Notes: generated by a model from the sequence alone, not told the origin. A stretch of 64,000 nt of DNA from Sclerodactyla briareus (GCA_026419785.1 JAODTK010001155.1:62001-126000); one strand, 5' to 3'; shown: positions 24,531-36,719, counted from the stretch's first letter. Program-made: numbers and translations.

Positions 24531-26429
24531 ATATATAGGGTATAGGGCAACAATTCAAGTCCGAACTGTATTGTAGGCCTATTTACACCTACATGCTCTA
24601 TTATTGACACGATAGACAACCTGCTCATTGATTCATTTGCTTTGTTTCTACGATCTGCCAAAACAAGTGAAAACACTTCCCTCCGATCATTCTCCAACAA
24701 GCGACAAGGATAGGTCTAAACCAAATGAGCTGAATCGGGGTGATGCCCTGTGAGCATGCACGCCACACCCAGTTTGCCAAATAGGTCGGTGATGAAACAT
24801 GAAACAAAATATACAACCCTCATCCATTTAAAATAAAATGTCCAATTAAGATTGAGAATATCCTGCTAGGATGCAGACTGACTTGGTACATACACAAGAT
24901 CCGTAAACAATGTTGCCACTGCGATGCCAAAGGGCGATTCCCCCCCCCCCCCCTCCCCCCTTCACTTGGTCTCCCTCTTCTCTTAGCCTAGCTGCATTCT
25001 TTCTCTGCATCCTCCATGCAAGCATTCAGGTACTGTACCAGGGTGGGGGGAGGGGGCACTAGTGTGTCTCCATCCATGGCCCCATCCCTAGATTCCAAAA
25101 TCATACGAATAACTTGACCCCTTTTGATGCATTACCATCAGCTGATTGGATGACTAATGTCCATAGACCATGTACTGGTAAGTTAGGCATCACTGAGGTC
25201 AAGGTGAAGTCCTTGCAAAACTGTGATAAACAAATGCACAAAAGGAGAATTCAGTGCCTAGGCCAGGATTCTAACTATGAACCTTTTCACAAATGCCAAT
25301 ACAGTTCACAACTATTGAGCTTACTGGACATGAAACTGCATTCTGAGAATTTGAGGTGGTCATTATCTAACTAATCAACAACTAGCAAATACCCCTGGAA
25401 AAAGTGCACCCACTGGGGCTAGTACCAGTAGTGTTGTGGGCCCCTAGGCCTGAATCGCTATTAAATCCTTTTGAAAAATACTTTATTGATTGACATAACT
25501 ACATACCAGGCATAACTACTTCATGACAAAGTAGCAAATGAAACTTCAAGGTAGGCCTACTTATAAAATAAGTGTTATTTGAGAGCAATTCGCATTCAGG
25601 GACTGTTGCAAGTCAAGTCACATAAGCTTTCGCGAAACTGGTAACAAAGTCATAAGGGGCCTCCCATCTGGAAAAGTCGAAAAACAAATTCCTGTCATGG
25701 ATCATAATGATATTTGATAGTCGTTTAGGCTACTGCACTAACTAACACAATTTAATTAACTCCTCCCTCCTCCAAACTAAATTAGTATGAAATCACTAAA
25801 CATCCACCTCTCCTCCTCTACTATGACAGTATCAGCACCTGGTGTGGGGTTGGGAGTGTTTTCTATTGGGTAGCATACGTTACATGGTTCCCATGCTTAC
25901 AGGCCCGAGTTCTTTTTTCATCATTCATATTCATCATGATCGGGGTTCAATATGTAGGAGTTAGATAAAATAAAAATTAGTGAATAGGCTGAGGCAATTC
26001 AGCTTGGAAATCGTGGAAGCCACGGGATACTATTCAGGTCTGAACAGACACGTAGCAATCGTTTGGAGCAATTTCAGGGCTAATGCCTTAGTACATATCC
26101 ACTGTCGAATACAGGCAGTCTTGAAATGAGGCAACCAAATGAACTAGTTACCAGGCTTTTTCGGACTCCCATAGACCTATGATGTGCTGACTCCTTGCCT
26201 TTATGTACTGTTGCTACGTTGAAGACTTGCCAACAAGTTGAAGCCTAGGCACACAACACTGGGACCTGGCCAAGTTGACACAACTGTGTCCCAAGTTAAA
26301 GGCCCACTCCACTGCTAGTTCATAGTAAAGCTCAACAATGAATTTGCAGATGTTTTTTCTTCTCTGAACTAAAAATTATTAAGAAAAAAGCGACACCAAT
26401 ATTTTTGTGGGCTCGAAGCGAGGCCGGAA
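24531..26429. other. Unassigned stretch
   Basis: No gene is recognised. A C-rich run lies at 24940-24960, and a TAGGCCTA palindrome at 24574 and again at 25552. Confidence 0.5.
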
Positions 26430-26565
26430 GAATTTCGAGCCAGAAGGAATCGAGATCGAGATCGACGGCCACAAGGGCACAGAGTGCGAGACCGAGACCG
26501 AAATCGAGACCAGCAAAAAACTCGTCTCGAGACCGGTCTCGAGACGAGAACGGTCTCGAGACACG
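26430..26565. repeat. Second GAGACC array with a 28-bp perfect palindrome
   Basis: GAGATC and GAGACC units run to 26515. A perfect inverted palindrome follows at 26521-26548, with arms CTCGTCTCGAGACC and GGTCTCGAGACGAG, and then GGTCTCGAGACACG. The repeat orientation inverts at this point. Confidence 0.95.
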
Positions 26566-28334
26566 TACAACAATGGTGGGTATGGAAGACACACCCACCG
26601 TGTGATTTACGACCGCTCGTCTATCCGAGGGACGGTGAGGATCTTTCAGGTTACACAATCCTCATCGACTTGCGACCTAGTGTAAGACATAATGAGTATG
26701 TCTGAAGCTGGAAACCTGTAATACACATTATTACGTCCCGAGCGCGGTCATTGACATGTATCCTACTGTTTTATGTCAACCCAGATCTGACACTGCTCAC
26801 TAGGTTGTCATATATATCTGTTTGTTCAACTGACATGACTCACCTGCCAATAAAGAAATAATCGCTGAGTACATAACACACAACAGTGACAGCTCATCAT
26901 AGAGGCAGAGTTTGTTATGTTGAAACAGAATCCTAGCACAAGCCATGGTTATCGATGATTATGAAGGAACGTACAATGATGTTGTAGTCATTGCACTGAC
27001 AATTTTTAATAGTGGGCTTGGAATAGTAATTCGCATGCTCACCCAACATCATGGATACTATTATGAGGTATACTATCCAAGTTGTAGAGATACGTTGCGT
27101 ATGCATTCGTTTTGATGGTCGATTCCATATTTTATTCGTTTTAATACGTTTTTTAGGCAAGTATTTGGCAAACAAGAGAACGCCTTATAGAGATTTCTTC
27201 GTTGTTATTATGTCAGATTTCAAATTCAATCAGTGCGTTCAATTGGCTGGCAAGTTGTTCGTTTCACAGTTTCGAACCCATCTTAGGCTAACTCGAATCC
27301 CCTTCAAGGTGAAATACGAATGATTGTATGTTCGTAAGATTAGAGTTCACGCCAGAAACCAAGCTTTCATTGGGTTGGACATTATTTAGTATCATTAAGT
27401 CAATGACGTCGATAAACCTCTTAACTATATCTGTATGAGCCACGTGAACCTTCATTCATTTATACTCAAGGTCGCGAGATTCCAACCATACATGTATAAT
27501 CACTGATCAGATGGCTGATCTCACCCTGTCAAGTTTCAGTCTTCGGCTCTCAATATCCTACTTAACCGTACAAAACTGTATGGGGTATGAAATTTACATG
27601 ATGATGCAAAGAGAGCTGGCCTTTTAATCATGCAAGTGATAGAAATACATAATGATAATATGCCTTGCATCAAAGGTAGAACCGTACTCTCCGCCAACTG
27701 TGTGTTGTTGGTAAACCATACTGCCATGCTGCCATGTGACTTCTTCACTAACACAGGTGCTCTTCAATCACTCTCCCAAATAGGAGGTTATGTATTACCA
27801 ACTGTCCAATATATCATTCAAATGAATAAAAACACACAAAAAACTGATTTCTGATCTGAGATCTTTTCATAAAATATGCGTGAGGCTTGCAAAACCAGTA
27901 GTTAACTACGGTCGACCACAAATGACAACTAGCGCCTACCATCAAATCAATATATTTAAATCCAATGTGGTCCTACTAATGAATACAAACAATTTAACAA
28001 ACCGAAGAAATGACAAACCCCAAGACCTCGCAACCCAAAACCACTTATCAGCCTCAAGCGAACTTAGACCACAAGTACTCTTTTTTTTACTTGGAATTCG
28101 GAAGAATCAAGTGTACTGTTTAGTTCGAAGGGGCAATTATTCCATTCCAGAAAACTGCAGTGTAATGACAGTTACACTTTTCCAATCCTTCAACTTTGGG
28201 AACAACACAAGACCTTACACTTGCTCTGGTATTGTAAGCGTGGAGATTACATACCATGGTAATATTTACTTCAGATATCTGGAGTCACATCAGAAAAGAG
28301 TTTTACATGTGGTTTAATTCAGCTGAGCCACTCT
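26566..28334. other. Unassigned, no gene supported
   Basis: A 145-codon plus-strand ORF at 27880-28317 and shorter ones around it have no recognisable domain. The interval may include the 3' part of the minus-strand LINE at 28335-29420, but no RT motif could be read in it. Confidence 0.4.
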
Positions 28335-29420
28335 CTAATCTACTGGAAACCTACTGGTAAGTTTAAACTGCTCATACGCGAAGTGGAACCTTGGCGAGAC
28401 ACCCAATATTTTCCTATTAATTATTATGCAATCACTGCAACCTCGTCCTCCATTTTTTGGTGAGGGCACTAACGGGAAGAACATGCGTAATCGAATAAAT
28501 TGAACTAAGGACGAAACAAGAAGTTTCTTAATATTCTTATCAAGTTTTCTAGCATTCCTATATAGGGATTTTAGTCTACTTGAACTCTGCAGTCGTTCCT
28601 TGGAAGCAAAAAGAATGGACTTAGTTTTACTGAACGTAGAGATACAGCTTGAGATACAACTTGAGACCTGAACCACGGAACCACTCGTCGTACGGATTCA
28701 TTCCCACACTTTTCAGTTTTTTGCAATAGAATATGGTGATTCATTGTATCGAATGCTTCCTGCAGGTCAAGCATTACCATTACCAATATAGTTACCCTTA
28801 TCCATTTCAAGTTTCATATAATCAGATATATTATTTCAAACAAGTATCTGTAGAGTATGAAGGTCTAAGTCCAGACTGGAATTCTTCGGACCAGGTGGTG
28901 GTCGTTCAGCTGGTTATAGATGATTCCTTCAAAGGCTTCGGAGACAATACTAAGGATAGACACTGGTCTATAATTATCCACATCCGGCTTACTATTTTTC
29001 TTATTTTTCTTAGGCACCACCCTAGCCATCCTCAGATCGTCTGGAAAAATACCAGAATTTAAATATTAAAAGTATTCAGTACAGAAGTAAGAGGTTCTGC
29101 AATAACAGAAAGCTATCCTTAAGAAATCTAGCAGGCAGGTCATCTAATCCAGTTGCCTCACTGACACTTATTCCTTCCAAAACAGAATGTGCCTTAATAG
29201 ACATTCCTAGAATGGTAATATTGACAGAAATTGGTAAGTCCAAACGACCCGAAGATTGTGGCAGCTTAGCAACAAGAGATCGGCCAACTGTTATAAAAAA
29301 AATGCATTGGAGTCATCAGCAACAGTAATGTTATCATCACAGTGAACATCATGTATAGCCAACTCAACACAGGTAGATTTGGTTAATGGAACCAATATAT
29401 ATCTCTAAAAACGGAATACA
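28335..29420 (-). mobile_element. Jockey-group LINE reverse transcriptase fragment
   Basis: Minus-strand frames give, in order: VGRSLVAKLPQSSGRL (linker) near 29290-29240; EATGLDDLPARFLKD near 29170-29110; FPDDLRMARVVPKKNKK near 29050-28990; DNYRPVSILSIVSEAFE, the strongest RT signature, near 28980-28930; and LDLQEAFDTMNHHILL, RT motif A with the catalytic D, near 28770-28720. PWFRS follows near 28680. The polymerase ADD box was not found, and several frame changes are needed. The element is inactive or 3'-truncated. Confidence 0.8.
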
Positions 29421-30184
29421 TCCTATTCAGACACTTTCCCCGTCTACGCTCACGTGGTTTTGACGATTATGAAATCCCCTAATAGCAACTTCTCGCAATC
29501 CGCATCTATGGAATCCTAGACAAACTCGTTCCTGCTTAATATCAATATCTGATGAACATTCTGATTATGACGTTGGAATATTCATCTCACTGCCTATTAG
29601 TGCTATTCTTGCTATAGTTTTGAAACTTCTTCCATCTACGTGATGTCCATCGTTCTCATCGCACATCGTGCATCTGATAAATTACGGTATCCATTATTTC
29701 ATATTCAGATCCACAGTGCATATAATATTTGTGGTGTTGTTGTTACAATTGAAAATGGCTTTCCCCGATTAAGTTGTATGTTTAATTTTCTCGTAATTGA
29801 CTTTATTCCTTGACGAAGTCAGAGACATCTCCTATTTTATACTGGCGTACACGAGTGTCAAGTTTCAGCTCGATAGAACAAAGTGTTGAAAAGATATCGC
29901 GCTCACGCGAAAATCTTCCGGCGGCGGCGGTGGGAACGGCGAGCCAAAACAATAGTATCCCCCCGGCGGTGGGGATTTAGAACAACTATAGAGTTTATTC
30001 CCTATTTTTTGCCTATTTCTATTTCTTTCTGCTTACCTATGTCCAGGTAAAGAAACAAATAGGTGTTTGTAAACACTCATTATTGGCCACATACGACATT
30101 TGTCACAAGAAAAATGACAAAACGATCTGGTTCCTTTACTCTTGACGAGAAAACTACACAACTTGGATTAGATCAACCTGATCA
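29421..30184. other. Unassigned stretch
   Basis: No gene is recognised. A short GC-rich block (GGCGGCGGCGGTGGG, near 29920) stands out from AT-rich surroundings. Confidence 0.5.
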
Positions 30185-30350
30185 GGCCAATCGTTCTGGA
30201 CTTATTGTGTTCGAAATTTTACTTCAACTTTGACCTCTGTTGCCTCTCACCTGACCTGATGAAACAAAACAGGCTCGTGAACTCATCTTGAGGAATATGT
30301 CACATGCCAAATATGAGCGTCATCCATCTAGGTGGGATGAATTATCCTGT
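30185..30350 (+). repeat. Single copy of the TGACCT-rich dispersed repeat
   Basis: Ordered segments match the other copies: GTTCTGGACTTATTGTG, CTTTGACCTCTGTTG, CACCTGACC, ACATGCCAAATATGAGC, CATCCATCTAGGTGGG and TTATCCTG. Confidence 0.75.
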
Positions 30351-31645
30351 ATAATTCTACACGGTCCTCTTCTTCTTTTCCTGCGCCTCCTTCGTCATTG
30401 CCCAAACCTACGCTTCTCTGTTTCCCCGTACATCGTGTGTTTGGAAATGCTTCCTTTTTACCTGTTTCATGTGGCATGGGGGATTCCCTTCATTGTGGCC
30501 CAATTATGGGCTTGTAATTCCTCTTGTCATCTCTTTTCTCAAATTTTAGCAACCAAAAGGCCCCTAATCTACACCAGAAAACAATAGATTTTTTATGATA
30601 TTATTTAATCCGTATGTTTTCAAATGGCGCAGAAAATGCATCATACATACACACTAAACATAAATAATTCAGTTGTGTTATTCGAAGGATTTTTGTTAAT
30701 ATGGCATTAAATGAAGAACTAATGAGAAAAATGTTTTCAATATTAATATTGCAGGCCACAAAAAAGGCTGTTCACCGGAACGAGTGTTTTGTGGGGTGGT
30801 GGGGGTAAATATGGTAAAGTTGGTCACTCCCACTTTTTTTTCTGCCCGTTTTTTTTTCTTCATGACTTTTAAATTTCAACTAATGATGAGCCGAACATAC
30901 ATAAAATAGTTTTAACACAGTGCAACTCATCTATGCATACCTCAATGTCGGAGATCAAACATTATTGAATTCCTACTGATTGTTTCTCTGAAATGTCGAA
31001 AATGTCACGAGAAGCTACAGGCATCTAGACAGTTTGATCAACCTCATTGCGGATGTTTCATTTAATTCGTTTATTGGTTACAGCTCTGGATTTCTCCACG
31101 GTGTTTGTGTTTAGAGTATATTATTATTCTATTGGACTAGGACATTCAATTGCAGTGTATCACTTTTGAGGTGCCTAGGCTCATGGACTAACAAAAAACT
31201 CTAACATGTATGACATATGAAGGATGTGTTATAATTATTACGGGAAAGCGATAAAGCAATAGATAAGACTGTTCAGAATTGGCTGGTTTGTTGGATAATT
31301 CCAATTAGTTATACAGCAATTATAAACTGTATACTGTTGGGCCGTGTGACCGTTACTGTCTATGTTCGTGTTATCGTTAGTCAAACATCGTCTGATAACA
31401 AGAAGTATTGCCTGAGTATATTGTGAACATGGAATTAACCATCAAAGAACATTAATATAGCATCGATGAATGTACGATGGAAATGAATCACTGCCGTTCA
31501 CGAAGAACTGCAAAAAAAAAACAGAGAATACAAAAATTTGGCCATCGAGTACAAAGCGCTACAATGGCTGGCTCCTATGTTTATTTCAGATCTGCGCAGA
31601 TTGCACCAGCACACACCGAGTGAGTGTTACGTCATTCAACGAATG
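30351..31645. other. Unassigned AT-rich stretch
   Basis: A 99-codon ORF at 30288-30587 starts inside the repeat above and has no recognisable domain. No other feature is seen. Confidence 0.5.
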
Positions 31646-31649
31646 CTAT

Positions 31650-32595
31650 AGTATTATTATTATTATATTATTATTATATATTATTATTATTAATATCTTT
31701 TTCTCTCCTCACAATTGATCATTGTTCTTGACCTCGGAATCCTACCCAGACTCTGGGAGGTCGAGTCTTAGTATGTGGCAGTGCAAGTATGGCCGTATTC
31801 GTTAGAGGATGTGCATGGTGGGTGCATGGGAATATCTTCCAGAGGTGAGTCTTTGTTGGTGGCTGACTGCGCGATGTCCCTATCACGACGGTTGTCGCTC
31901 GCGACATGGCCACGTCGACGATCGTTGCCTCTCTTGCGGCTTGTCCACTTCACCAGGGTCTGGGTTCTTCGTGTATGACTCGATATAGGTTCTATTCGAA
32001 GTCCCCGAGGATCTGGCTTCTGTGCATTCTCTCCTTGGGTTGGGTTCGTGGAAGCCTGGTCGTACGTGTTCCGTGGGGATTTGGTAGAAAACTCACACAC
32101 TCTGTGGTGGATGCCCAGAGCGCGACGTGTTTTGTCTGACATATGAGGCTCCCAGTATTTTTCGAGCATGACTCCTATGTGGGTCGCAGGCTCATCTTTC
32201 TCACCGCACAGTCGGCACTTCGGGTCCGCGGATGACGCATACTTTGGCTTGGTGGCACACTTGGTGTTGATGGCTTGCTCTTGTGCTGCTGTTATTTTTT
32301 GGTTTTTAGCGCCTCGGTATCTATTTTACGCCTGTTCTTCTGGGCCATCCACTGTACTCCTTCTTCCCGGTCGATTGACTTCTGATACCCCTCGGTATTG
32401 GCCATATACGGTTTCGCGTCCATTTCTCTGTGTATTGTTTCTGCCAGTCTGCCTTGTCTCCGTCTTTCGGTTTGTGGCCAACCAGTCTGTTACGCCTCTA
32501 TTAGTGGGTCGGTTGTTTTAGGCTCGCAGATGTACTCCTGACTAAGCCGTTGCCGCAGTGACACGAAGGACTTGGTCGGAGTATTATTATTATAT
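31650..32595 (-). mobile_element. LINE 3' end with C-terminal zinc knuckle, (AAT)n tail
   Basis: On the minus strand, an RT-tail pattern TEAL...AAQEQAINTKCATK (near 32330-32250) is followed by DPKCRLCGEKDEPATHIG (near 32220-32170). This is a Cys-x2-Cys...His knuckle. In R2/NeSL-type and some other LINEs such a knuckle precedes a restriction-like endonuclease. The downstream ORF continues to 31768 with RRRGHVASDNRRDRD, resembling the RRPDxVxxDN part of such a region. The final Cys of the knuckle is not where expected, and frames shift. The 3' end is an AAT repeat at 31651-31692. The class assignment is tentative. Confidence 0.6.
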
Positions 32596-33843
32596 CATTA
32601 TTTTTTATTTTTTTTATTTTTTATTACTGGGGTTCTTTTTTCATTGGTTGATGGACGAGTCGACTCTTACGACCGGGGGAGTTAGTAGCCCCAGTAGGAA
32701 ACACTGTGTCTGCGATGACATCGGTCTGTCAATATTACGCTTCCCGGGATGGTAGGCCTATTGTAAAAGTCATTTATATAAGTGTGATAGGATTTTGAAC
32801 AAGTAGTTTGAACAACGATATCGTGTTGTGCAAAGATCTGATATTTTTGGTTCAAGTCGAATGATATCAGCTCCATGGTCATCGTTATATTGTGACCAGT
32901 CCTTTAATCCTACATGATTCGATGCTGATTGTTGGCCTATTTATCCTTTCTCTGGGGAGTTGGGCTACAATGCTTTTTAGCAGACTGCATCAACAATTGG
33001 TAGTTGTGATAATTTGTCCCTCTCTCTTTGTATTTGTGAATTGTATTCGAAATAAAGTTGGAGGATTCGGGGAATTCGACAGAAAACGACACAGAGAAGA
33101 GCCTGGAAATGTTGGCAGTGATAGCTAACGCAAATCAAACAGGTTACCTGAATAGGTGGGAGATTGTCTAATTAATGACCCATGTTGACGCAAATGAACT
33201 GCAATTGAAAACAGGTAGGTAGTGGGTGAAGGATACATTTCCTCCGCATATTGAGTAACATGTACAATGATTTCAATGATACATTAGTTCCGTTCGCCGA
33301 CACATATTGCTGTCGTGTTCCGAATGTCATTAAAGGCCACATTGGCGTTGCTTGATTTGCACGTTCTAGTACATTTGAACATATTTGTCAATGTTCTTTG
33401 TTAACTTTAAACAACAATGGTCACGAAAGGATTCTTCTTCAAATAATACACTGGCCAGAAAACCGCACCGTTGATATTCTAGTAAACCGTAGCGTACGCA
33501 GAGATTTGTCGAGAGGGGGGGGGGGGGGATAGCGAAGTCGGAACCCAGAGAAGTGCGCCCTCATAATTGCCTCACCCTCCCTAATAGCAAATAAGTTACA
33601 AGTTATGCGCCCATAGACACATGCTGCAGCAAGATTGCTGAATAACTGCTTGCAAAAAACTACTACTGAACTGAAAAAATTGTGTTAAACATTTATTGAT
33701 CACTTGGGTCATGGGGGTCCTGACCCCCCCCCCCCCCCACCCGTGAGTACGCCAGATGGTGAAGCATTAAAAGCAGCGTTTCCGACATTCCACACGTCGT
33801 GCTGAAATTGGCTTTAGAGAAACAGACGCGACAAGTGATCGTC

Positions 33844-33880
<37 letters not shown>

Positions 33881-33904
33881 TACAGATTTCGCATCAGTGC
33901 CATG
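32596..33904. other. Unassigned, several homopolymers
   Basis: No gene is recognised. It holds AT-rich runs at 32585-32630, G and C runs near 33516-33530 and 33725-33739, and a T run of about 34 bases at 33845-33878. The T run ends shortly before the repeat copy at 33905. Confidence 0.55.
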
Positions 33905-34130
33905 TTTATTTTATAATCTTTTGACGCGCATGTTGTTCATAAGAGTTCACAGCCAAATAGCAGATAAGATCCCTCGTGACGTCACGGGGGTCCCTCTGCA
34001 CAGGTACAAAATCCCTTTTTTTCACTGTCATTGAAGTCAATTCTTGGCAATTCCAAGGGCAATTTGCATCTTCTGATAACATTCCGACATTATTTATGAA
34101 ATGTTGTTTCTTCGTAACCATTGTACTTTA
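33905..34130 (+). repeat. Dispersed 220-bp repeat, copy 1, with CRE-type palindrome
   Basis: It shares GACGCGCATGTTGTTCATAA, CTCGTGACGTCAC, CTGCACAGGTACAAAATC, CATTTGCATCTT and CATTGTACTTT with 35161-35380, in the same order and spacing. TGACGTCA is at 33977-33984. The family is not identified. It resembles a non-autonomous element but no termini were found. Confidence 0.9.
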
Positions 34131-34623
34131 AGAACTTGACAAGCAGCGTTAGGGCAATATTGTACCCATTATCCGGGAAATGCTTACATATACCCGTCTG
34201 TAACTTATTCATTGGTGCCTTTCCGATGAAAAGAAAAGTCCTAAGTAATATAAAATTTTACTGATGAAGGGTGAATTCGAACTATTTCGATAATTTCAAA
34301 TTGCTGTTCTTTTAGTTCTGTGTTTTATTAGGTGGCCTGGGTTGTATGATTTATCAGAATGTCAAAAAATGTCCTCTGTCCAAGGCTTCCGAATGATGAT
34401 GCTCGCCTCGGCATATCTCGACCAACAACATTCTTCTTTGGACGAAGGAACTATCGCCGAATTGGTCCATCAATGAGGGTCTACCGTGCCATGGGTATAT
34501 TGATATTTTGAATCAACAAATAAATAAACGTCTTAACGATTCAGAAAGCAGTTGCAATCAAAGTAATGATAGCTAGTTTTGGGATTATAAGCCGTTAAAT
34601 TAGGAGACAATCAATGAGTGAGC
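34131..34623. other. Unassigned stretch
   Basis: No gene or repeat is recognised. Confidence 0.5.
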
Positions 34624-34744
34624 GTGTTTTATCCACAAGGTAATGCCCGACGGGGTGGGTTTAATTCAGGGATTCACGAGGGTGCAGCCGGAGGGCATCC
34701 CTGAATTGACCCTCGAGGAGTGCATTATCATGTGGATAATACAC
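34624..34744. repeat. 121-bp imperfect foldback
   Basis: The left arm GTGTTTTATCCACAAGGTAA pairs with the right arm TTATCATGTGGATAATACAC. An inner pair, AATTCAGGGAT and ATCCCTGAATT, flanks a short centre. Most of the sequence takes part, with unpaired C/G-rich bits between the two pairs. The structure fits a MITE-like or foldback element. Confidence 0.8.
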
Positions 34745-34970
34745 AATCGACGGTCGATTACCCCGTTAATCATACAACGACTTCGGTTTCACCACTTTAT
34801 GATAAAAAGGAACGTCTGATGACATGCAAAGAGTCTTGTACATGCTCGAAATGAATTAACAGAAACAATACGCGCTGCTCTCAAATCTACATGGGACAAT
34901 ATAGGAGCGCACAAAGCGCGTGACCGAATGTCTACGCATACGCGTAAGATAATTGTCCCAACCCAAATCA

Positions 34971-35003
<33 letters not shown>
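34971..35003. repeat. (TAG)n microsatellite
   Basis: Eleven perfect TAG units, followed by a shorter AGT run after a 6-bp gap. Confidence 0.97.
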
Positions 35004-35160
35004 AGAAGTTAGTAGTAGTCGTGCAAAATTCTGGCTTTAGAGACCAAACGCGCAAGTGTGCATCGTTTTTGTACGGATTCTCCGCAATCACGTTAGACGC
35101 GCGCGCCAAAAATAGGAACACTCGCACTCTTCGCGTCAGTGCGTGTTTCGGGTGTGCTGT

Positions 35161-35380
35161 GTTTAGTTATATTTTGGACGCGCATGTTGTTCATAAGAGT
35201 TCATAGCCAATTCTAGCAGGAGATACCTCGTGACGTCACAAGGGTCCCACTGCACAGGTACAAAATCAAAGAAAAAAAAAAACTGTTATTGAAATCAGTT
35301 TCGCAATTTTCAAGGGTCATTTGCATCTTTCGATAACTTTCCCGAGAGAAAAGTTGTTTTTTCGTGATCATTGTACTTTG
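35161..35380 (+). repeat. Dispersed 220-bp repeat, copy 2
   Basis: Direct copy of 33905-34130 with TGACGTCA at 35231-35238. The copies are diverged by substitutions and indels, so they are not a very recent duplication. Confidence 0.9.
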
Positions 35381-35589
35381 ATCGCCTGTGCCGATCTACC
35401 GTACAGAAACGCCGTGCTGAAACGCGGGTTCATGTACGGTCAGCTGTCCTGAATCGACCATATCACATTCTGGAATTATCAATTTTACAATAGTATAAAT
35501 ATGGTGGGTTTGAAGTAAATCACTGATTATTCCAACAATAAGGTATGCACTTCTTTCCACAATCAATCTTATTATAGGAGGCAGTAGAC

Positions 35590-36271
35590 ATATGAAGTTT
35601 AGTTCAGTGCTAAAGCTGCAAGAAAAGGTAATTGATTAGTGTTGGTTGGTCAGACGTCAGTTCAGTTTCCTTAATGAAGATATTGTTTTCAAGCTGCTTA
35701 AGCAACTGGGGAGAACTCACCTAGAGTATTCTGTGTGTTATTCTGTATTCTGTTCAAGTATAAATTTCTCGAAAGATAAACAGGTAATTGAAAACGCTCA
35801 GCGGAGGGCTCCTAGATTAATTCATTGTCTTGGGGAATTACCTCACAAGGAAAGATTAAGGCGTCTTGGTCTACTTCGATGTAGCTGAGACGGACTCGGA
35901 TTCGAGGTGATTTGATTTAGATTTTTGAAAATGTCTTGGGTTAGGGGGCCTTTCCTTCCACTGATGCTCTGAGTTTTCCCAAGTTACCACAAATAGAAGT
36001 TATTGCTTGAGCTTCGTGGCATTACGCTGTGGATTGGCTATTTGTTAAAATTAATCTCGTGAGAGTTAGTAATGAGTGGGAATAGCTTTCCTAAACATGC
36101 TGTTCTGTCTAATAGTGAGAATGTGTTCAAGAAAAGTCTTGACTATTTTTTTCAAGATTGTGACGCGAAATTCTTTTAGGGAAGACTGGTTGTTCGTTCT
36201 GTTGGGAGGTTGTGGCTTCGGGCTACACATGCGGATTTTGTCCTTCCGGACCCTTTTCACTAAACTAAACT
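35590..36271 (+). mobile_element. 3' fragment of the CR1-like family, copy 3
   Basis: The ORF at 35646-35888 gives LLKQLGRTHLEYSVCYSVF, IENAQRRAPRLIHCL and ERLRRLGLLRC, the conserved RT C-terminal order. It is followed by VSNEW-like and SENVFKKSLDYFFQ text in other frames. The 3' end reads TTTTCACTAAACTAAACTAA (36253-36272), the same tail as at 2303 and the complement of 6019. It is 5'-truncated and broken. It abuts a different LINE fragment beginning near 36290. Confidence 0.85.
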
Positions 36272-36289
36272 AAACTGTTAATCATGATG

Positions 36290-36690
36290 TTTCATTGAGT
36301 AAGCTTCACCATTATGGTATCCGAGGTATAGCCTACAATTGGATTCTTAGTTACCTCACCGATCGGATGCAACTTGTATTCATGAATGACAAGAACATAT
36401 TGTGGCGTTCCAAAGGGTTCAGTCTTGGGTCCACTTTCATCCCTATTATATATGAATATTCCAACTCATGGATAAGTGCGTCTGCCTTTTCGCAGATGAT
36501 ACTAGCATTCTATTTAAATCTGATGAACTTTCCTATTCTGCAAATATTATCAACCAGGGACTTTAGAAAGTGTCCGACTGGTTCAAGGTCAATAGGCTTT
36601 CTTCGAACACGAGTTAAAACACATTCGTCTTTTTCACCCCTACCAATACCGCAGGACCATGATATCACCAGAAAGCTAAAGGTGATTCCT
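36290..36690 (+). mobile_element. Jockey-group LINE RT core fragment
   Basis: The ORF at 36295-36693 starts [20 protein letters not shown] and DRMQLVF (RT block between motifs A and B). It continues FKGFSLGS-like text where VPQGSVLGP is expected, and other frames give FADDTSILF near 36490 and STNRLSS-type text near 36590. These are hallmarks of jockey-group RTs. Order and spacing are right, but motif B is degraded and frames shift. It is a short internal piece without either end. Confidence 0.75.
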
Positions 36691-36719
36691 TGACTGACTT
36701 CATGATCTTTCATAGGTTA

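Noticed and set aside
24331-24700. Arg/Asp-rich and Ser/Val-rich ORFs
   Set aside because: Direct translation of the GAGACC array.
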